From: JAJCYL01 sp963664285
GTDB taxonomy: Bacteria; Bacteroidota; Bacteroidia; Cytophagales; Cyclobacteriaceae
Direction: 5' to 3'
DNA length: 64,000 nt
Assembly (NCBI GenBank): GCA_963664285.2
Contig: CAXXNX010000019.1
Location: 149,827-213,826, forward strand
Part shown: positions 15,900 through 25,692 of the stretch, piece by piece
Layout of the letters: each line of letters opens with the position of its first letter
How positions within the stretch are numbered: position 1 is the stretch's first letter
The notes under the pieces: model-generated
What the model saw: only the letters and a program-made list of their open reading frames with translations
The model's database searches: none
Told to the model about the DNA's origin: nothing
Position numbers and translations under genes: made by a program

Positions 15900-17964
15900 G
15901 TGGCGCTATCTGAATTCTCAAAGCGCATATCTACACGACAAGTCGCCGATCTCATCCCCCTAAAGCTAAAGGCCGCCCTTGAGCAAGCGTTTGACATGGC
16001 GGCTCCTCCGATACTCTCCGTCGGGCATCAACGCGCTCGCACACTCGAAGACTTGGAGAAGGCCCGCCGTATCATTCCCGTCCCCAAACTGGAGGAGTTG
16101 GCCAGGATTTTGGAAGGTCAGATAGCCAACCGGGAACGCAACTCGAAGGAATCGACCCAGCGCGCCTTGGACTCGATTGCCGGACACATGGGCATAGGGA
16201 GCGGTGGCCGACCCGCGAAGTTTGGTTCTGTTGAACCACCAGCCGAATCATCCACCGGCTCTTCTCACCCAGGATCAACAACACCAATGGCGTTTATGGA
16301 CCCCGTTGGATACTGTGCCCGGAAAAATGGCGCTGGCATTGAGCGGAGGGGGGCTACAGGTAGCTTCGAGGCCGGAGTGATCCTCCACTTAGAGCGCGCC
16401 AGGCACCTTATGAGCTTAGGTGTAGTCACGGGCACGTCTGTGGGAGCTGTCAATGCGTTGGACGTTGCAAGCTGGAAGAGCAGGGCAGGAACGGAACTTG
16501 GGAACCTGTGGCTAGGCCTGAGCAGCTCCGACGAGATGTACACAAAAAGTTCTCAGTACCTTGAAGTCGAGGCTCTCCTTGAGGAGCTAGGCATCAATCT
16601 AGATAGCGAGGCGACTAGTTCCGGACTCTCTGATTTGTTGGCTGGCAGTCTCGGTATTGCGGCGGGAACCGCGTTTCTCACAAATCTCTTTGGAATAGTG
16701 GGACCTCTGGTCCTGGCAGGGATAACCGCGGACAAGCTAAACGTAGCGAACGCTCTGGTTACAAAACTACTGTCTGCTGACCAAGTTTACTCATTGGAGC
16801 CAACAAGAGAACTGCTCCATAGAGTCATGCCGACCCCAACACAGTCAATTTTGCAGTTGCGACTGGTTTTTGTCAGTGCCGTTGACGGACATCCGTACTT
16901 TGTTGATGAGAAGGCGTACGCCCGGAGGATGCTCACTGAATTGCCGCGAGAGGGAAACACTGGACCAGGGGCCAACGTACTGGGAGCAAATCTGAAGGAC
17001 CGCCTGATCAATGCAGCAATCGCGTCATCGGCGATCCCAATCGTCTTTGGCTCGCGGAGCGCCTGGTTCTCTCCTACCACCTAGACGTAAAGACGTATGC
17101 GGATCAGCTGGCTGCGGCCGCGGCCGATGACCGTGCAAAACTGGAGAAGATCCAGTGGCATGAAGCGTGGGGGACGGTGGGCTGAAGGATTCACTTCCAC
17201 TGCACGCTGCCATTGATGCCGGTGCCGCCTCTGTGCTCGCGATTGCCACCTACCCTCGTGCGTTTCCCCGTGATGATCGTTTCAGCCACAGGAGTAGGTA
17301 CGGACTACTTGATTCGATACAGCGGACGATCGAAATCATGCTCAACGAGGTGTCCGAAAGCGACAGGCTCCACGCCTTGGAAGCTCCAGGCGCGGTGGTG
17401 TTCATCGAGCCAGGGATTGTTGTTCATGGTCCATTGGAAGTCGATCCTGGCCTCATTCGGATCAACTACGAGTACGGGTATCTTAGAGCGTACAATGCAC
17501 TGACCCCTCTCCCTCAGTCGGTCCGTGATTTGAATGACGGATCGGAGGAGGGGGGTCTTGTCTACTTGATGTGGATACTCACCGTGGCGGTTGCAACGGA
17601 TGACATCGCAGCACTGCGAAAGGAGATCTGGGAGCTTGAACGCGTACTCACGAAGATAGAGGCCACCGCCACGGAAGGAGAATCGGACGAAGCAAGGTAC
17701 CCCCCGCTCCTCGATCAGATTCGGCAAAAAAAATACGCGCTCTACGAGCTATACGTCATGCGGAGCGAGGCATGGGGCAGTCACGATGCAATGCCGGATG
17801 TGCTGCCAGACGGAACTCCACTGAGCCATTCATGGCTGAAATGGGAGAACAGAAACTGGGCTCTGTTTGCGGACTTTGCGGACCCATTCGAGCGCCAGGC
17901 CATCGGATCGTTCCTTGAACCTGCCAGCGCCTTCGTTTCTCCACCACCTGACCATCTTCCTTGA
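15900..17964 (+). pseudogene. Patatin-like phospholipase in a GC-rich island, several frameshifts
   Basis: A patatin-family lipid acyl hydrolase spread over three frames. The oxyanion motif is split by an indel near 16350 (one frame gives MALALSGGG, the next gives ATGSFEAGVILHLERARHL). The nucleophile motif GTSVG follows in VVTGTSVGAVNALDVASW. The frame is lost again near 17076 (the next frame reads YHLDVKTYADQLAAAAADDR) and near 17165, before the catalytic-Asp motif GDGGLKDSLPLHAAID. Codon use and GC content differ sharply from all neighbours, pointing to transfer from a GC-rich bacterium followed by decay. Confidence 0.7.
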
Positions 17965-18126
17965 GATTGTCTCTCCCAGCGCCGTCCAGCTTGGGAAGCT
18001 GAGACACACAATAACCGGGTCGGACCGAGCTAAGTGTTTGATTGAATTTGATAAAACTCTGTAATATTGCTTAAGAGAAATCAAGGGGTCAGATACCTTG
18101 ATCTTATTTCGTCAACATGCACCGCC

Positions 18127-18133
18127 GTTAGGC
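18127..18133 (+). other. Integron-type core site GTTAGGC opening the cassette pair
   Basis: GTTAGGC fits the recombination core GTTRRRY and is followed within 15 bases by a cassette-like ATG. An imperfect hairpin precedes it (GAAATCAAGG from about 18080, CCTTGATcttATTTC ending near 18113), which could be part of a degenerate attC of an upstream cassette. Confidence 0.45.
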
Positions 18134-18216
18134 AAGAAACAAAATATGGAACTTAGGAAAGCATTGAGGTATCTGCATCAGATTGTGCAACTTTTAATTC
18201 ATTGATAACACAAAAT

Positions 18217-18336
18217 ATGGAGATATTATTCGAATTTAGGCATCAAGAAGTATCTACAATGCCACTTATTGTTGCTCAAATAGTATGTAGCTCGTCAAGA
18301 GAGTCGTTTTATGAGTCATGTTTAAACACCACATAA
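18217..18336 (+). CDS. Small cassette-borne ORF, 39 aa
   Basis: A short frame inside the first integron-like cassette (18128-18382). It starts MEILFEFRHQEVSTMPLIVA and ends SCLNTT, with its TAA lying inside the R'' core of the attC-like site, a usual place for cassette gene stops. A shorter 19-residue frame (MELRKALRYLHQIVQLLIH) precedes it. No family was recognised, and the coding status is uncertain. Confidence 0.35.
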   Translation: MEILFEFRHQEVSTMPLIVAQIVCSSSRESFYESCLNTT

Positions 18337-18388
18337 CCAGCAATTTCAAACCGACCTCCTTCGTCGGCGGTTGAATTGAACGTTAGAC
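18331..18388 (+). other. attC-like site 1 (58 bp)
   Basis: The outer cores are ACATAAC at 18331-18337 and GTTAGAC at 18382-18388, the latter fitting GTTRRRY exactly. Between them an imperfect stem pairs TTCAAACCGAC with GTCGGCGGTTGAA, leaving extrahelical bases as expected for a folded attC. It separates the 39-aa cassette from the membrane-protein cassette. Confidence 0.65.
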
Positions 18389-18414
18389 AACAAAAATAAT
18401 ATGAGGGAGCGAAA

Positions 18415-18834
18415 ATGAATATACCAGTATTGATTGCCGCTATGATAACTTTATTGGCGCTTGTCGCTCATACATTTGTTGGAACAAAAGAGTCTTTAAG
18501 TACCTCACCCAGAAGAATCGCAGGTAAGGATAAATTAGATAACTTCGGTGTTGTGGAAAAGCACTGGATTCAATCAATGTGCGCATTTCAAATGATCACA
18601 ATAGACTTGTTGATACTATCAGTAGTCTTGTTCCTGATATCGCTTACGGACATCATTTCCTTCGAAAGAACTCTAACATTATCATTGAGTGTCTTGTTTT
18701 TGTTGTGGGGTGTGGCATGGTTTATTCAATTGGCCTTATTAACGAAAGATAAAAAGAACTATCTTCACTTAAGTCAATGGGCTTTCTGGTTTATATGTTC
18801 TGGTTTGTTATATGTCGGTGCCCAATCAATGTAA
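18415..18834 (+). CDS. Four-helix membrane protein in an integron-like cassette
   Basis: A 139-residue integral membrane protein of unknown family. Four hydrophobic segments lie at about residues 3-23 (VLIAAMITLLALVAHTFVG), 60-82 (LLILSVVLFLISL), 88-110 (LSVLFLLWGVAWFIQLALL) and 118-136 (WAFWFICSGLLYVGA). ATG 18415 has a good ribosome site (GAGGGAGCG). It fills a cassette bounded by GTTAGAC at 18382 and an attC-like site starting 5 bases after its stop. Small membrane proteins of unknown role are common cargo of such arrays. Confidence 0.75.
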   Translation: MNIPVLIAAMITLLALVAHTFVGTKESLSTSPRRIAGKDKLDNFGVVEKHWIQSMCAFQMITIDLLILSVVLFLISLTDIISFERTLTLSLSVLFLLWGVAWFIQLALLTKDKKNYLHLSQWAFWFICSGLLYVGAQSM

Positions 18835-18838
18835 AATT

Positions 18839-18931
18839 GCCTAACAAAGCGCTCAACCGGAGCGGCGGTTGGGCGCGGACTCTGAGATTGAACGTCGCTG
18901 ACCGCCGCTCCGGTTAGCTCAGTCGTTATGT
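18839..18931 (+). other. attC-like site 2 (93 bp) with 15-bp perfect stem
   Basis: The site starts GCCTAAC (18839-18845), fitting RYYYAAC, and ends GTTATGT (18925-18931), close to GTTRRRY. Inside, AACCGGAGCGGCGGT pairs perfectly with ACCGCCGCTCCGGTT. Its length, imperfect outer cores and strong inner symmetry are those of an integron cassette recombination site. Confidence 0.75.
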
Positions 18932-19051
18932 GTCTGATATGCACTCGCTTGAGGTGCAAGATTTAGGAGACCTTAGATGCCAATTGAAAATACTCTAATT
19001 TGACAGTTTCTGACCTATTGTCGGCACTATGTCGGAATTATAAATTAAAAA

Positions 19052-19090
19052 AACACCTTAACTAATTAATAATCAATTAGTTAAGGTGTT
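19052..19090. terminator. Long perfect hairpin before the TonB receptor gene
   Basis: A 16-bp perfect stem, AACACCTTAACTAATT (19052-19067) with its complement at 19075-19090, and a 7-base loop. On the minus strand it is followed by a run of T (the plus strand has AAAAAAA before it), so it can end leftward transcription. It lies 66 bases before the receptor start and could also act on that gene's leader. Confidence 0.6.
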
Positions 19091-21586
19091 TAAAGGCAGA
19101 GTAAGTAAGAGTATAACCCGAGAACGATTAGGTTTTCTTAAATTCAGAAACTCAAATGAAACTCTCCATAAAGGCTACTCCATTTATGATTTTATTTCTG
19201 TTATCCATGCTTAACATCAAAGCGCAGGATAAGCTGAGTCCCGTTTTGACTTATAGAGAGACTCCGTTAAGATCAGTACTTGAAGACATTGAGGCAAATT
19301 TTGAGATAAAGTTCTCATACATCTCTGAGATTGTGAACGATCAGGTCGTAAGTGGCAGATTCTCTACCTCAAACCTGAAAGACCTTGTACAGCTAATATT
19401 TGAAAAGACTAACATTATCCATCAATTTATTGATAATAAGAATGTGATCCTCAATGCTAAAAATCAGCCCAAAATTCAAAAAAAAGACAAAGGAAGCAGT
19501 TACTCACTAAAGGGTAAGGTCACAAATTGTAATACTAAAGAACCGATAGCTTTTGCAAGTATTGTAATTGGCGATACCGGAAAAGGCTCTGTGACCGACT
19601 TGGAGGGTAGGTTTGAAATCGGAAATCTAACCGCTTCAAGAACTAAAGTTTTTGTTCACATGGTAGGTTTCAAAAAAGTTGAGGAGACTTTAGATCTAGA
19701 AACTGATCAGATCCTGGATATCGAGCTCGAGGAAGCCTTCGTAGAATTAGAAGGGATTGAAATAACTCCCGGGCTATTTAATATTCAGACGGCAGAACTG
19801 AGACCACACCAACTCAGTTCCGAAGAAATTACTTTTTCGCCTAATTTTGCCAGAGATATTTACCGCACACTTAGCCTGGTGCCTGGTGTAGCTAATACAG
19901 AGTTTTCATCAAAAGCAAGGATCAGGGGAGGGCATCCCGATGAGACTGCTATCTACATTGATAATTTTGAGATCTACGAACCTTTTCATCTAGAGGAATT
20001 CGATGGTGTATTTAGTGTGATAAATACGGACTTCGTTGAGGAGACAAAAGTTTTAACGGGAGGATTCTCACCACGATATACCGACAAAATATCAGGAATC
20101 ATCAGTATAAGAACTCCGGATAACATCAGTAAAACAGAAACAAAAATCTCATTGGATATAATCAATGCGTCAATTATCAGAAAGCAAAAAATCAGTCAAA
20201 GATCGAGTGCTTTTTTTGGAGCCAGAAGGGGCTATGTTGATTTTTTATTAGGTCAAATAGATAAGGATGATGATCCCCTGGGCATTGAGCCAATTTTTTA
20301 TGACCTATGGGGAAAATATAACTACCAACCAAATAAAGAAAATCTCTTCACTTTCAGTCTTTTATTTACTCAGGATAAGTTTTTCATGCGCGAGCAGGCC
20401 ATTCTGAGAGATGACTTCTTTGACAGCAATCGCAAAGGTTTTTATAATTGGCTAAACTGGAAATGGTTGCCAAATAACAAATTTTATGCCCTAACAACCG
20501 TAGGTTACCAATTCCTAAATAAGGAGTCAGACTTTAAATTTGAGTCTTCAGTGAGTGATGATAATATTGACAATCGCAACACTAAGATCTTTATTGTCAA
20601 TCAAAATTCCATTTGGGATTTCCACGCTGATCATAGCCTGGAATTTGGTTTAGAATTTAAGAAATTCTCTTCCGCATACCGCTATCTTGAGGAAAGAACA
20701 AACCGTGCCGAATCCACACTCGACACCATTTTAACTGACAGTTATGATTTAGACTCCAAATTTGATGGTTATACAATTGCTGCTTATTTACAGGAATCTT
20801 ATAATTTGACACCTTCACTAACAGTTATGGGGGGTCTCCGATTGTCGGGTCAAGACTACACTAATTCAATCACTTTTGGACCTCGAACTGCTGTTAGTTA
20901 CAATTTATTAGATGAGTTAAAACTCAATCTAGCTTACGGCATTTATTATCAGCCCGATAATTTTCAAAAAACCAAGTCATTTATCGGCCAGGTCGAACCG
21001 TTTAAGAAAAGTAGTAAAGGTATTCACTACACTGGATCGCTTAATTACATAGCTGAAAAAACTAACCTGCTACTGAATATCTACTACAAAGACAATAAAC
21101 GTCTTTTTGATGACTACCGCCTTGATTTCTTCAATCGTATTGCAGGCGTAGCTATTATAGATGTGCCATTTAATACGGTTAAAGGAATAAGTCGTGGCTT
21201 TGAATTCACAACCAGGCATCAACTGCAAAATAGACATTTACTATCTGTTACCATAGATATAGTAAAGACAAAATCAAAAACGACTTGGCTTAGAAACCTT
21301 TAGAGACTTCGACCGCCGGCATTCAATTACCCTAAACAACGTCTTTAAATTTGCTAAAAATTTTACGGTTAGTGCACTTTTGACCTATCATACTGGCCAA
21401 CCATACTCGCCTGCGGATGTCCAAGTTGTCGGGGAAACAGTCCGAAATGGTGATACTAAGATATTTTTTGATGTTGCTAATAAAAACTCCAGCAGACTTC
21501 CGGCATATCACACCCTCAATCTAAAAGTTGATAAATCCTGGATCTTGAGAAAAGTTGAAATAAATGCTTATTTGAATATTGTAAAC

Positions 21587-22705
21587 GCTGAGATCAACTA
21601 ATAAGTGCAATTGAAGGATGAAAAAGCTTTTAAGGGCTTTTTCATCCTTCAATTGCCTGAGCAGTGCAATCTTTGGATTGCAAAATGTCAAAAAACTACA
21701 CACATCTCAGTATTGATCAAAGGTATCAAATTGAAGCATTATTGAAAACAGGAGCTACTCAAAAGGAGATTGCCTGTATCGTTCATTTTCACCCGTCTAC
21801 GATCTCACGTGAGCTTAAGCGAAATGTGGGTTCAAGAGGTAGGGGAGCTGGTGTCTATCGAACAGCAAATGCACAAAGGAGGACCAATCTTCGTCATCAA
21901 GAAAAGCCAAAAAGAGTGATTTTCACCAAACCCATGAAAGACTGGATAGTTAACCGGCTCCAAGAAGATAGATGGAGTCCTGAATTGATCAGCCATCAGG
22001 GAAAGAAAACGAGAGAATGTCCACTTAGCCATGAATGGATTTACCAATGGATATGGGAATGTAAGCACACCAACCGCCAGGAGAACCAAGAATACAAACA
22101 ACTATACACATATCTAAAACATGGCAAACGAAGGCGCAAACGAGGAAACAGAAAAGATCGTAGAGGTATTATCCCGAATAGGGTATCAATTGAACAGCGA
22201 CCCCAGATCATTAACAAAAGGGAACGATTGGGAGATATAGAAGTCGATTTAATGATGGGTAAAAACCACAAAGGCTCTTTGTTGGTGATGACAGACCGAG
22301 CAAGTCTTTTTACCAGAATCAGAAAGATGCACAGTAAAAATGCCGATCAAATGGCCGAAGCTATTGTGGAGGAACTCTCTCAGGATAAACACAAACTGGA
22401 AACACTCACTTTTGATAATGATATGGCATTTTCTAAACATGAGTTGATTGCTCAATCCCTTGATGTGGATGCCTATTTCACTCGTCCCTATACTAGTCAG
22501 GATAAAGGGACAGTTGAAAATAGGATTGGGGTAATCAGAAGGTTTTATCCTAAGAAAACAGATATTAGATTTGTTACAGAGGAGCAAATCAAAGTTGTTG
22601 AAAACAAAATCAATGAACGCCCTGTTAGAAAATTTAATTACCTAAACGCAAACTTGAACTTACAAAGTGCTACAAAGGAAAATTGCACTTATTACTTGAA
22701 CTTAC
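21587..22705 (+). mobile_element. IS30-family element, copy 1, with 12-bp target duplication
   Basis: A 1119-bp element. Its ends are imperfect inverted repeats sharing the block TAATAAGTGCAATT (left end GCTGAGATCAAC, right end CTTGAACTTAC). AATATTGTAAAC occurs at 21575-21586 and 22706-22717, flanking it directly. Between the left end and the transposase lie a 21-bp hairpin (21607-21656) and a second one (21666-21681) that abuts the start codon. Confidence 0.85.
21607..21681 (+). promoter_or_regulatory. Hairpins shielding the IS30 transposase start
   Basis: A 21-bp perfect stem (GCAATTGAAGGATGAAAAAG plus C at 21607-21627, complement at 21636-21656) is followed by GCAATC-TTTG-GATTGC (21666-21681), three bases before ATG 21685. 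Transcripts entering from outside would fold here and mask or terminate before the transposase, a common way for IS elements to limit expression. Confidence 0.55.
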
Positions 22706-22740
22706 AATATTGTAAACATCTACAACAGGAAAAACATTAG
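21685..22740 (+). CDS. IS30-family transposase, copy 1
   Basis: From ATG 21685 (MSKNYTHLSIDQRYQIEALL) the protein has the family HTH (TQKEIACIVHFHPSTISREL, residues 26-45) and a DDE core: GDIEVDLMMG (Asp184 or 188), LTFDNDMAF (Asp244) and DKGTVENRIG (Glu278). The last 25 residues differ from the end implied by the relic at 43.3 kb (KQVLQRKIALIT), because a small insertion near 22655 shifts the frame and carries the stop past the element's end. The catalytic core is intact. Confidence 0.85.
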   Translation: MSKNYTHLSIDQRYQIEALLKTGATQKEIACIVHFHPSTISRELKRNVGSRGRGAGVYRTANAQRRTNLRHQEKPKRVIFTKPMKDWIVNRLQEDRWSPELISHQGKKTRECPLSHEWIYQWIWECKHTNRQENQEYKQLYTYLKHGKRRRKRGNRKDRRGIIPNRVSIEQRPQIINKRERLGDIEVDLMMGKNHKGSLLVMTDRASLFTRIRKMHSKNADQMAEAIVEELSQDKHKLETLTFDNDMAFSKHELIAQSLDVDAYFTRPYTSQDKGTVENRIGVIRRFYPKKTDIRFVTEEQIKVVENKINERPVRKFNYLNANLNLQSATKENCTYYLNLQYCKHLQQEKH

Positions 22741-22898
22741 AAACTACACTTTTGATGGTCAAGATAATTTCAGCGGAACCGGAATTGAAGTCTTCAGAGA
22801 TGACATCGAATATTTTCCCCGATTCATAACTCCCGGAATTAGTATGATGTTTTAACTAAAACGGTATCTAATCTCCAAAGATACTTATTGTCTGGCTT

Positions 22899-24551
22899 TT
22901 ACTTTCCCCAATTATCTCTCAAAGAAACAGTCCGGTTGAAAATGAGGTTATCGATACTTGAATCTAGATCAACGATAAAATATCCCTGACGTTCAAATTG
23001 AAATTGATCTCCCGGCTTGGCGTCCTGGAGTGAGGGTTCAATCTTGGCTTTTGAAATCACCTCTAATGACATTGAATTTAAGTGATTGCTGAAGTCATCC
23101 TCTATTGCGCCGAGATTTGCTGTTAAAAAAAGTCGGTCATAGAGCCTTATTTCACAGTCAATCGCATGCATAGCCGACACCCATCCCAATGTTCCTTTTA
23201 CTTTCTTACCCGTAGTATCCGAACCGCTTCGTGTATTAGGATCGTAGGTGCAATAGACCTCTTCAACTTCATCATTTGCATTTTTCTTAAAATCTGTGCA
23301 CTGGACAATGTAGGCAAATTTTAAGCGTACTTCCCTGCCAGGTCCCAGCCTGAAAAATTTTTTGGGTAGATCTTCCATAAAATCAGATCGCTCAATATAA
23401 AGTTCGTTGCAAAATGGAATATCTCTCTTTCCTGCTGCTTCATCTTCGGGATTATTGATAGCCTGCATCTGCTCAATCTTATCATCCGGATAATTGGTAA
23501 TGATTAGTTTGATGGGATCCAATATTCCTAGCTTTCGTAATGCCTTCTGGTTAAGATCCTCTCTTACACTGTGCTCCAACAAAGAAACGTCGATTAAATT
23601 ATCCCTTTTTGCAATACCAATTTTATCAGCAAAGTTTCGAATCGACTCTGGTGTGTAACCTCGACGTCTAATACCTGATATCGTTGGCATGCGAGGGTCA
23701 TCCCAGCCAGTTACGTGATCCCCCTCAACCAGTTGGAGCAGTTTTCGCTTACTCAATATAGTATAGCTCAGATTTAACCTGGCGAATTCTATTTGCCTGC
23801 TTGGGTAAATCTCCAGGCCTTCAATTAACCAGTTGTAGAGTGGCCTGTGTACTTCAAATTCCAAAGTACAAAGTGAGTGAGTTACATTTTCAATGGAGTC
23901 GGACTGCCCATGAGCAAAGTCGTAGGTCGGGTAAATACACCATTCATCTCCGGTTCGATGGTGCGTTGAATGCTTTATACGATAAAGCACCGGGTCCCGC
24001 ATATGCATATTGGGAGAGGCCATGTCAATTTTCGCCCTCAATACTCTTTCTCCATCACTATACTGGCTCAATTTCATTCCTTCAAACAACTTAAGGTTCT
24101 CTCCCGTGGTGCGATTTCTAAAAGGACTCTCCTTACCCGGTCGGGTTGGTGTTCCTCTTGAAGCGCTCATCTCCTCAACCGATTGATCATCAACATAAGC
24201 CTGACCTTTCTTGATTAGTGCAACTGCAAACTCATACAACTGACTAAAGTAATCGGAGGCAAAGCGCTCCTCTCCATCCCAGTCAAACCCTAACCACTTG
24301 ACATCTTCCTTGATGGAATCAACATATTCCACATCTTCTTTTTCAGGGTTTGTATCGTCAAAACGAAGATTGCATTTCCCACCATACCTTTGTGCCAGTC
24401 CGAAATTGAGGCAAATTGATTTGGCATGCCCAAGATGAAGATAGCCATTTGGTTCGGGCGGAAACCGGGTTCTTATATTCTTATATTCGTCTAATTTCAG
24501 ATCTTCTTCGACGATCTGTTCTATAAAATTCAGCGCTTTGGTCTCTTCCAT
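22899..24551 (-). CDS. glnS: Glutaminyl-tRNA synthetase
   Basis: Class I aminoacyl-tRNA synthetase that charges tRNA-Gln. The start at 24551 gives 550 residues, the usual length. The HIGH-type motif lies in FPPEPNGYLHLGHAKSICLN (about 30-49), with the glutamine-specific context RFDDTNPEKEDVEYVDSI. The KMSKS-type loop is YTILSKRKLLQLV near residue 265, followed by GWDDPRMPTISGIRRRGY. The C-terminal beta-barrel anticodon domain ends TVSLRDNWGK. It stands 85 bases from gpsA on the same strand. No defects are seen. Confidence 0.95.
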   Translation of the reverse strand: MEETKALNFIEQIVEEDLKLDEYKNIRTRFPPEPNGYLHLGHAKSICLNFGLAQRYGGKCNLRFDDTNPEKEDVEYVDSIKEDVKWLGFDWDGEERFASDYFSQLYEFAVALIKKGQAYVDDQSVEEMSASRGTPTRPGKESPFRNRTTGENLKLFEGMKLSQYSDGERVLRAKIDMASPNMHMRDPVLYRIKHSTHHRTGDEWCIYPTYDFAHGQSDSIENVTHSLCTLEFEVHRPLYNWLIEGLEIYPSRQIEFARLNLSYTILSKRKLLQLVEGDHVTGWDDPRMPTISGIRRRGYTPESIRNFADKIGIAKRDNLIDVSLLEHSVREDLNQKALRKLGILDPIKLIITNYPDDKIEQMQAINNPEDEAAGKRDIPFCNELYIERSDFMEDLPKKFFRLGPGREVRLKFAYIVQCTDFKKNANDEVEEVYCTYDPNTRSGSDTTGKKVKGTLGWVSAMHAIDCEIRLYDRLFLTANLGAIEDDFSNHLNSMSLEVISKAKIEPSLQDAKPGDQFQFERQGYFIVDLDSSIDNLIFNRTVSLRDNWGK

Positions 24552-24636
24552 CTTCCTGTTTCAATTCTTAAGAAGATGCAAGTTTAGCCAATTGAATTGA
24601 ATGACGATTGATTTTGAATATGATTGTCCAGGTTGA

Positions 24637-25692
24637 TTACAAAAAATCTATATCTGCTCTAAAAGGAAATTTCATTAGATAAATATTAGCCCGCTCAACT
24701 GTCATTTTACCTTGAATAATTTTATACAAAGTTTCTGTAATAGGCGCTCTAATACGATAGTTTTCTGCAAGTACTTTCATGATCTTGACAGTATTCACTC
24801 CTTCAGCTACTTCCTCCATAGATGTCTGAATATCTTTGAGGCTCTCACCTTTTGCCAATCGAAAGCCGACAGTATAATTTCGACTCAATGAACTCGAACA
24901 GGTCGCCACCAAATCACCAACTCCAGCTAAACCAATGAATGCTTTAGTATTACCGCCCAGAGCATTTCCAAGGTGAATCATTTCCACCATTCCGCGACTT
25001 ATAAGGAGAGCTTTTGCATTATCACCCAAACCCAGACCACTAATTGCTCCGGCTCCAATCGCAATAATATTCTTTAAAATGCCGCATAATTCAATACCGA
25101 TGAGATCTTTACTACCGTAGATCAGAAAACGGTCATTCTTCAACAATCGCTGTCCTGTTTCGATCACTTCGTCGAAATAACTAGCTACTACAGAAGCAGC
25201 GGGTTGTCTCATTGCCATTTCAGATGCAAGATTTGGTCCTGCGAGACACCCGACCCGGACCACATTGCTTTCCTCAAGTATCACTTCGCTCATAGTACGT
25301 ACATGATCCCGGGAAAGTAGATTCTTTTTGTTTATTTCCTGACCCTCTGGTATGTTTAAATCCAAACCTTTGGTGCCATGAATAAGTATATGATAAGGTC
25401 TGAGATAAGGTGAAGCTTTTCTGATCATTGCACGGAAATTGTGAGAAGGAACGATCGGGAAAATCACTTCGCACTTCTCCGCGATTTCCTGTAAATCACC
25501 AGTTACCTCAATAACATCATGAAGTTTTTGTTTCGCACTTTGTCTGGTTCTTATTAATTTTTCGACTCTTTCATTAGTTCGGGCATAAAGTATAACCTCG
25601 GATTGTTCTGCTAATATATTGGCTACGGCTGTTCCAAAACTACCAGCCCCTATGACACCAACTGGCTTACTTGATAAATTTTTCGAGGTCAT
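24637..25692 (-). CDS. gpsA: NAD(P)-dependent glycerol-3-phosphate dehydrogenase
   Basis: Reduces dihydroxyacetone phosphate to sn-glycerol 3-phosphate for phospholipid synthesis. The Rossmann motif GVIGAGSFGTAVANIL is at residues 13-28. The phosphate-binding region has IHGTKGLDLN and GPNLASEMA, and the C-terminal domain has ELCGILKNIIAIGAGAISGL and GLGDNAKALLISRG. The protein is 351 residues, slightly long at its N-terminus. Its start overlaps the acyltransferase gene by 26 bases, tying together two steps of the same pathway: supply and acylation of glycerol 3-phosphate. Confidence 0.93.
   Translation of the reverse strand: MTSKNLSSKPVGVIGAGSFGTAVANILAEQSEVILYARTNERVEKLIRTRQSAKQKLHDVIEVTGDLQEIAEKCEVIFPIVPSHNFRAMIRKASPYLRPYHILIHGTKGLDLNIPEGQEINKKNLLSRDHVRTMSEVILEESNVVRVGCLAGPNLASEMAMRQPAASVVASYFDEVIETGQRLLKNDRFLIYGSKDLIGIELCGILKNIIAIGAGAISGLGLGDNAKALLISRGMVEMIHLGNALGGNTKAFIGLAGVGDLVATCSSSLSRNYTVGFRLAKGESLKDIQTSMEEVAEGVNTVKIMKVLAENYRIRAPITETLYKIIQGKMTVERANIYLMKFPFRADIDFL

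Larger units (their letters stand above)
19156..22855 (+). pseudogene. TonB-dependent receptor, frameshifted and split by an IS30 element
   Basis: An outer-membrane receptor for TonB-driven import. It has a signal peptide (residues 1-23, ending NIKAQ), an STN domain (about 30-85), a carboxypeptidase-regulatory-like domain (about 103-190; SLKGKVTNCNTKEPIAFASI), a plug (LVPGVANTEFSSKARIRGG) and a barrel. Near 21285 the frame changes (LGLETFRDFDRRHSITLNNV follows in the next frame). The IS30 element at 21587-22705 interrupts the last barrel region after NAYLNIVN. The gene resumes beyond it as IYNRKNIRNYTFDGQDNF and ends GISMMF at 22855. Removing the insertion and one duplicate restores the frame exactly. 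Confidence 0.8.

Noticed and set aside
15755..17249. Many long frames opposite the patatin
   Set aside because: High GC content opens random frames on the other strand; only the patatin frames carry recognisable motifs.
21832..22587. Frames antisense to the IS30 transposase
   Set aside because: Mirror frames of the transposase that recur with copy 2.
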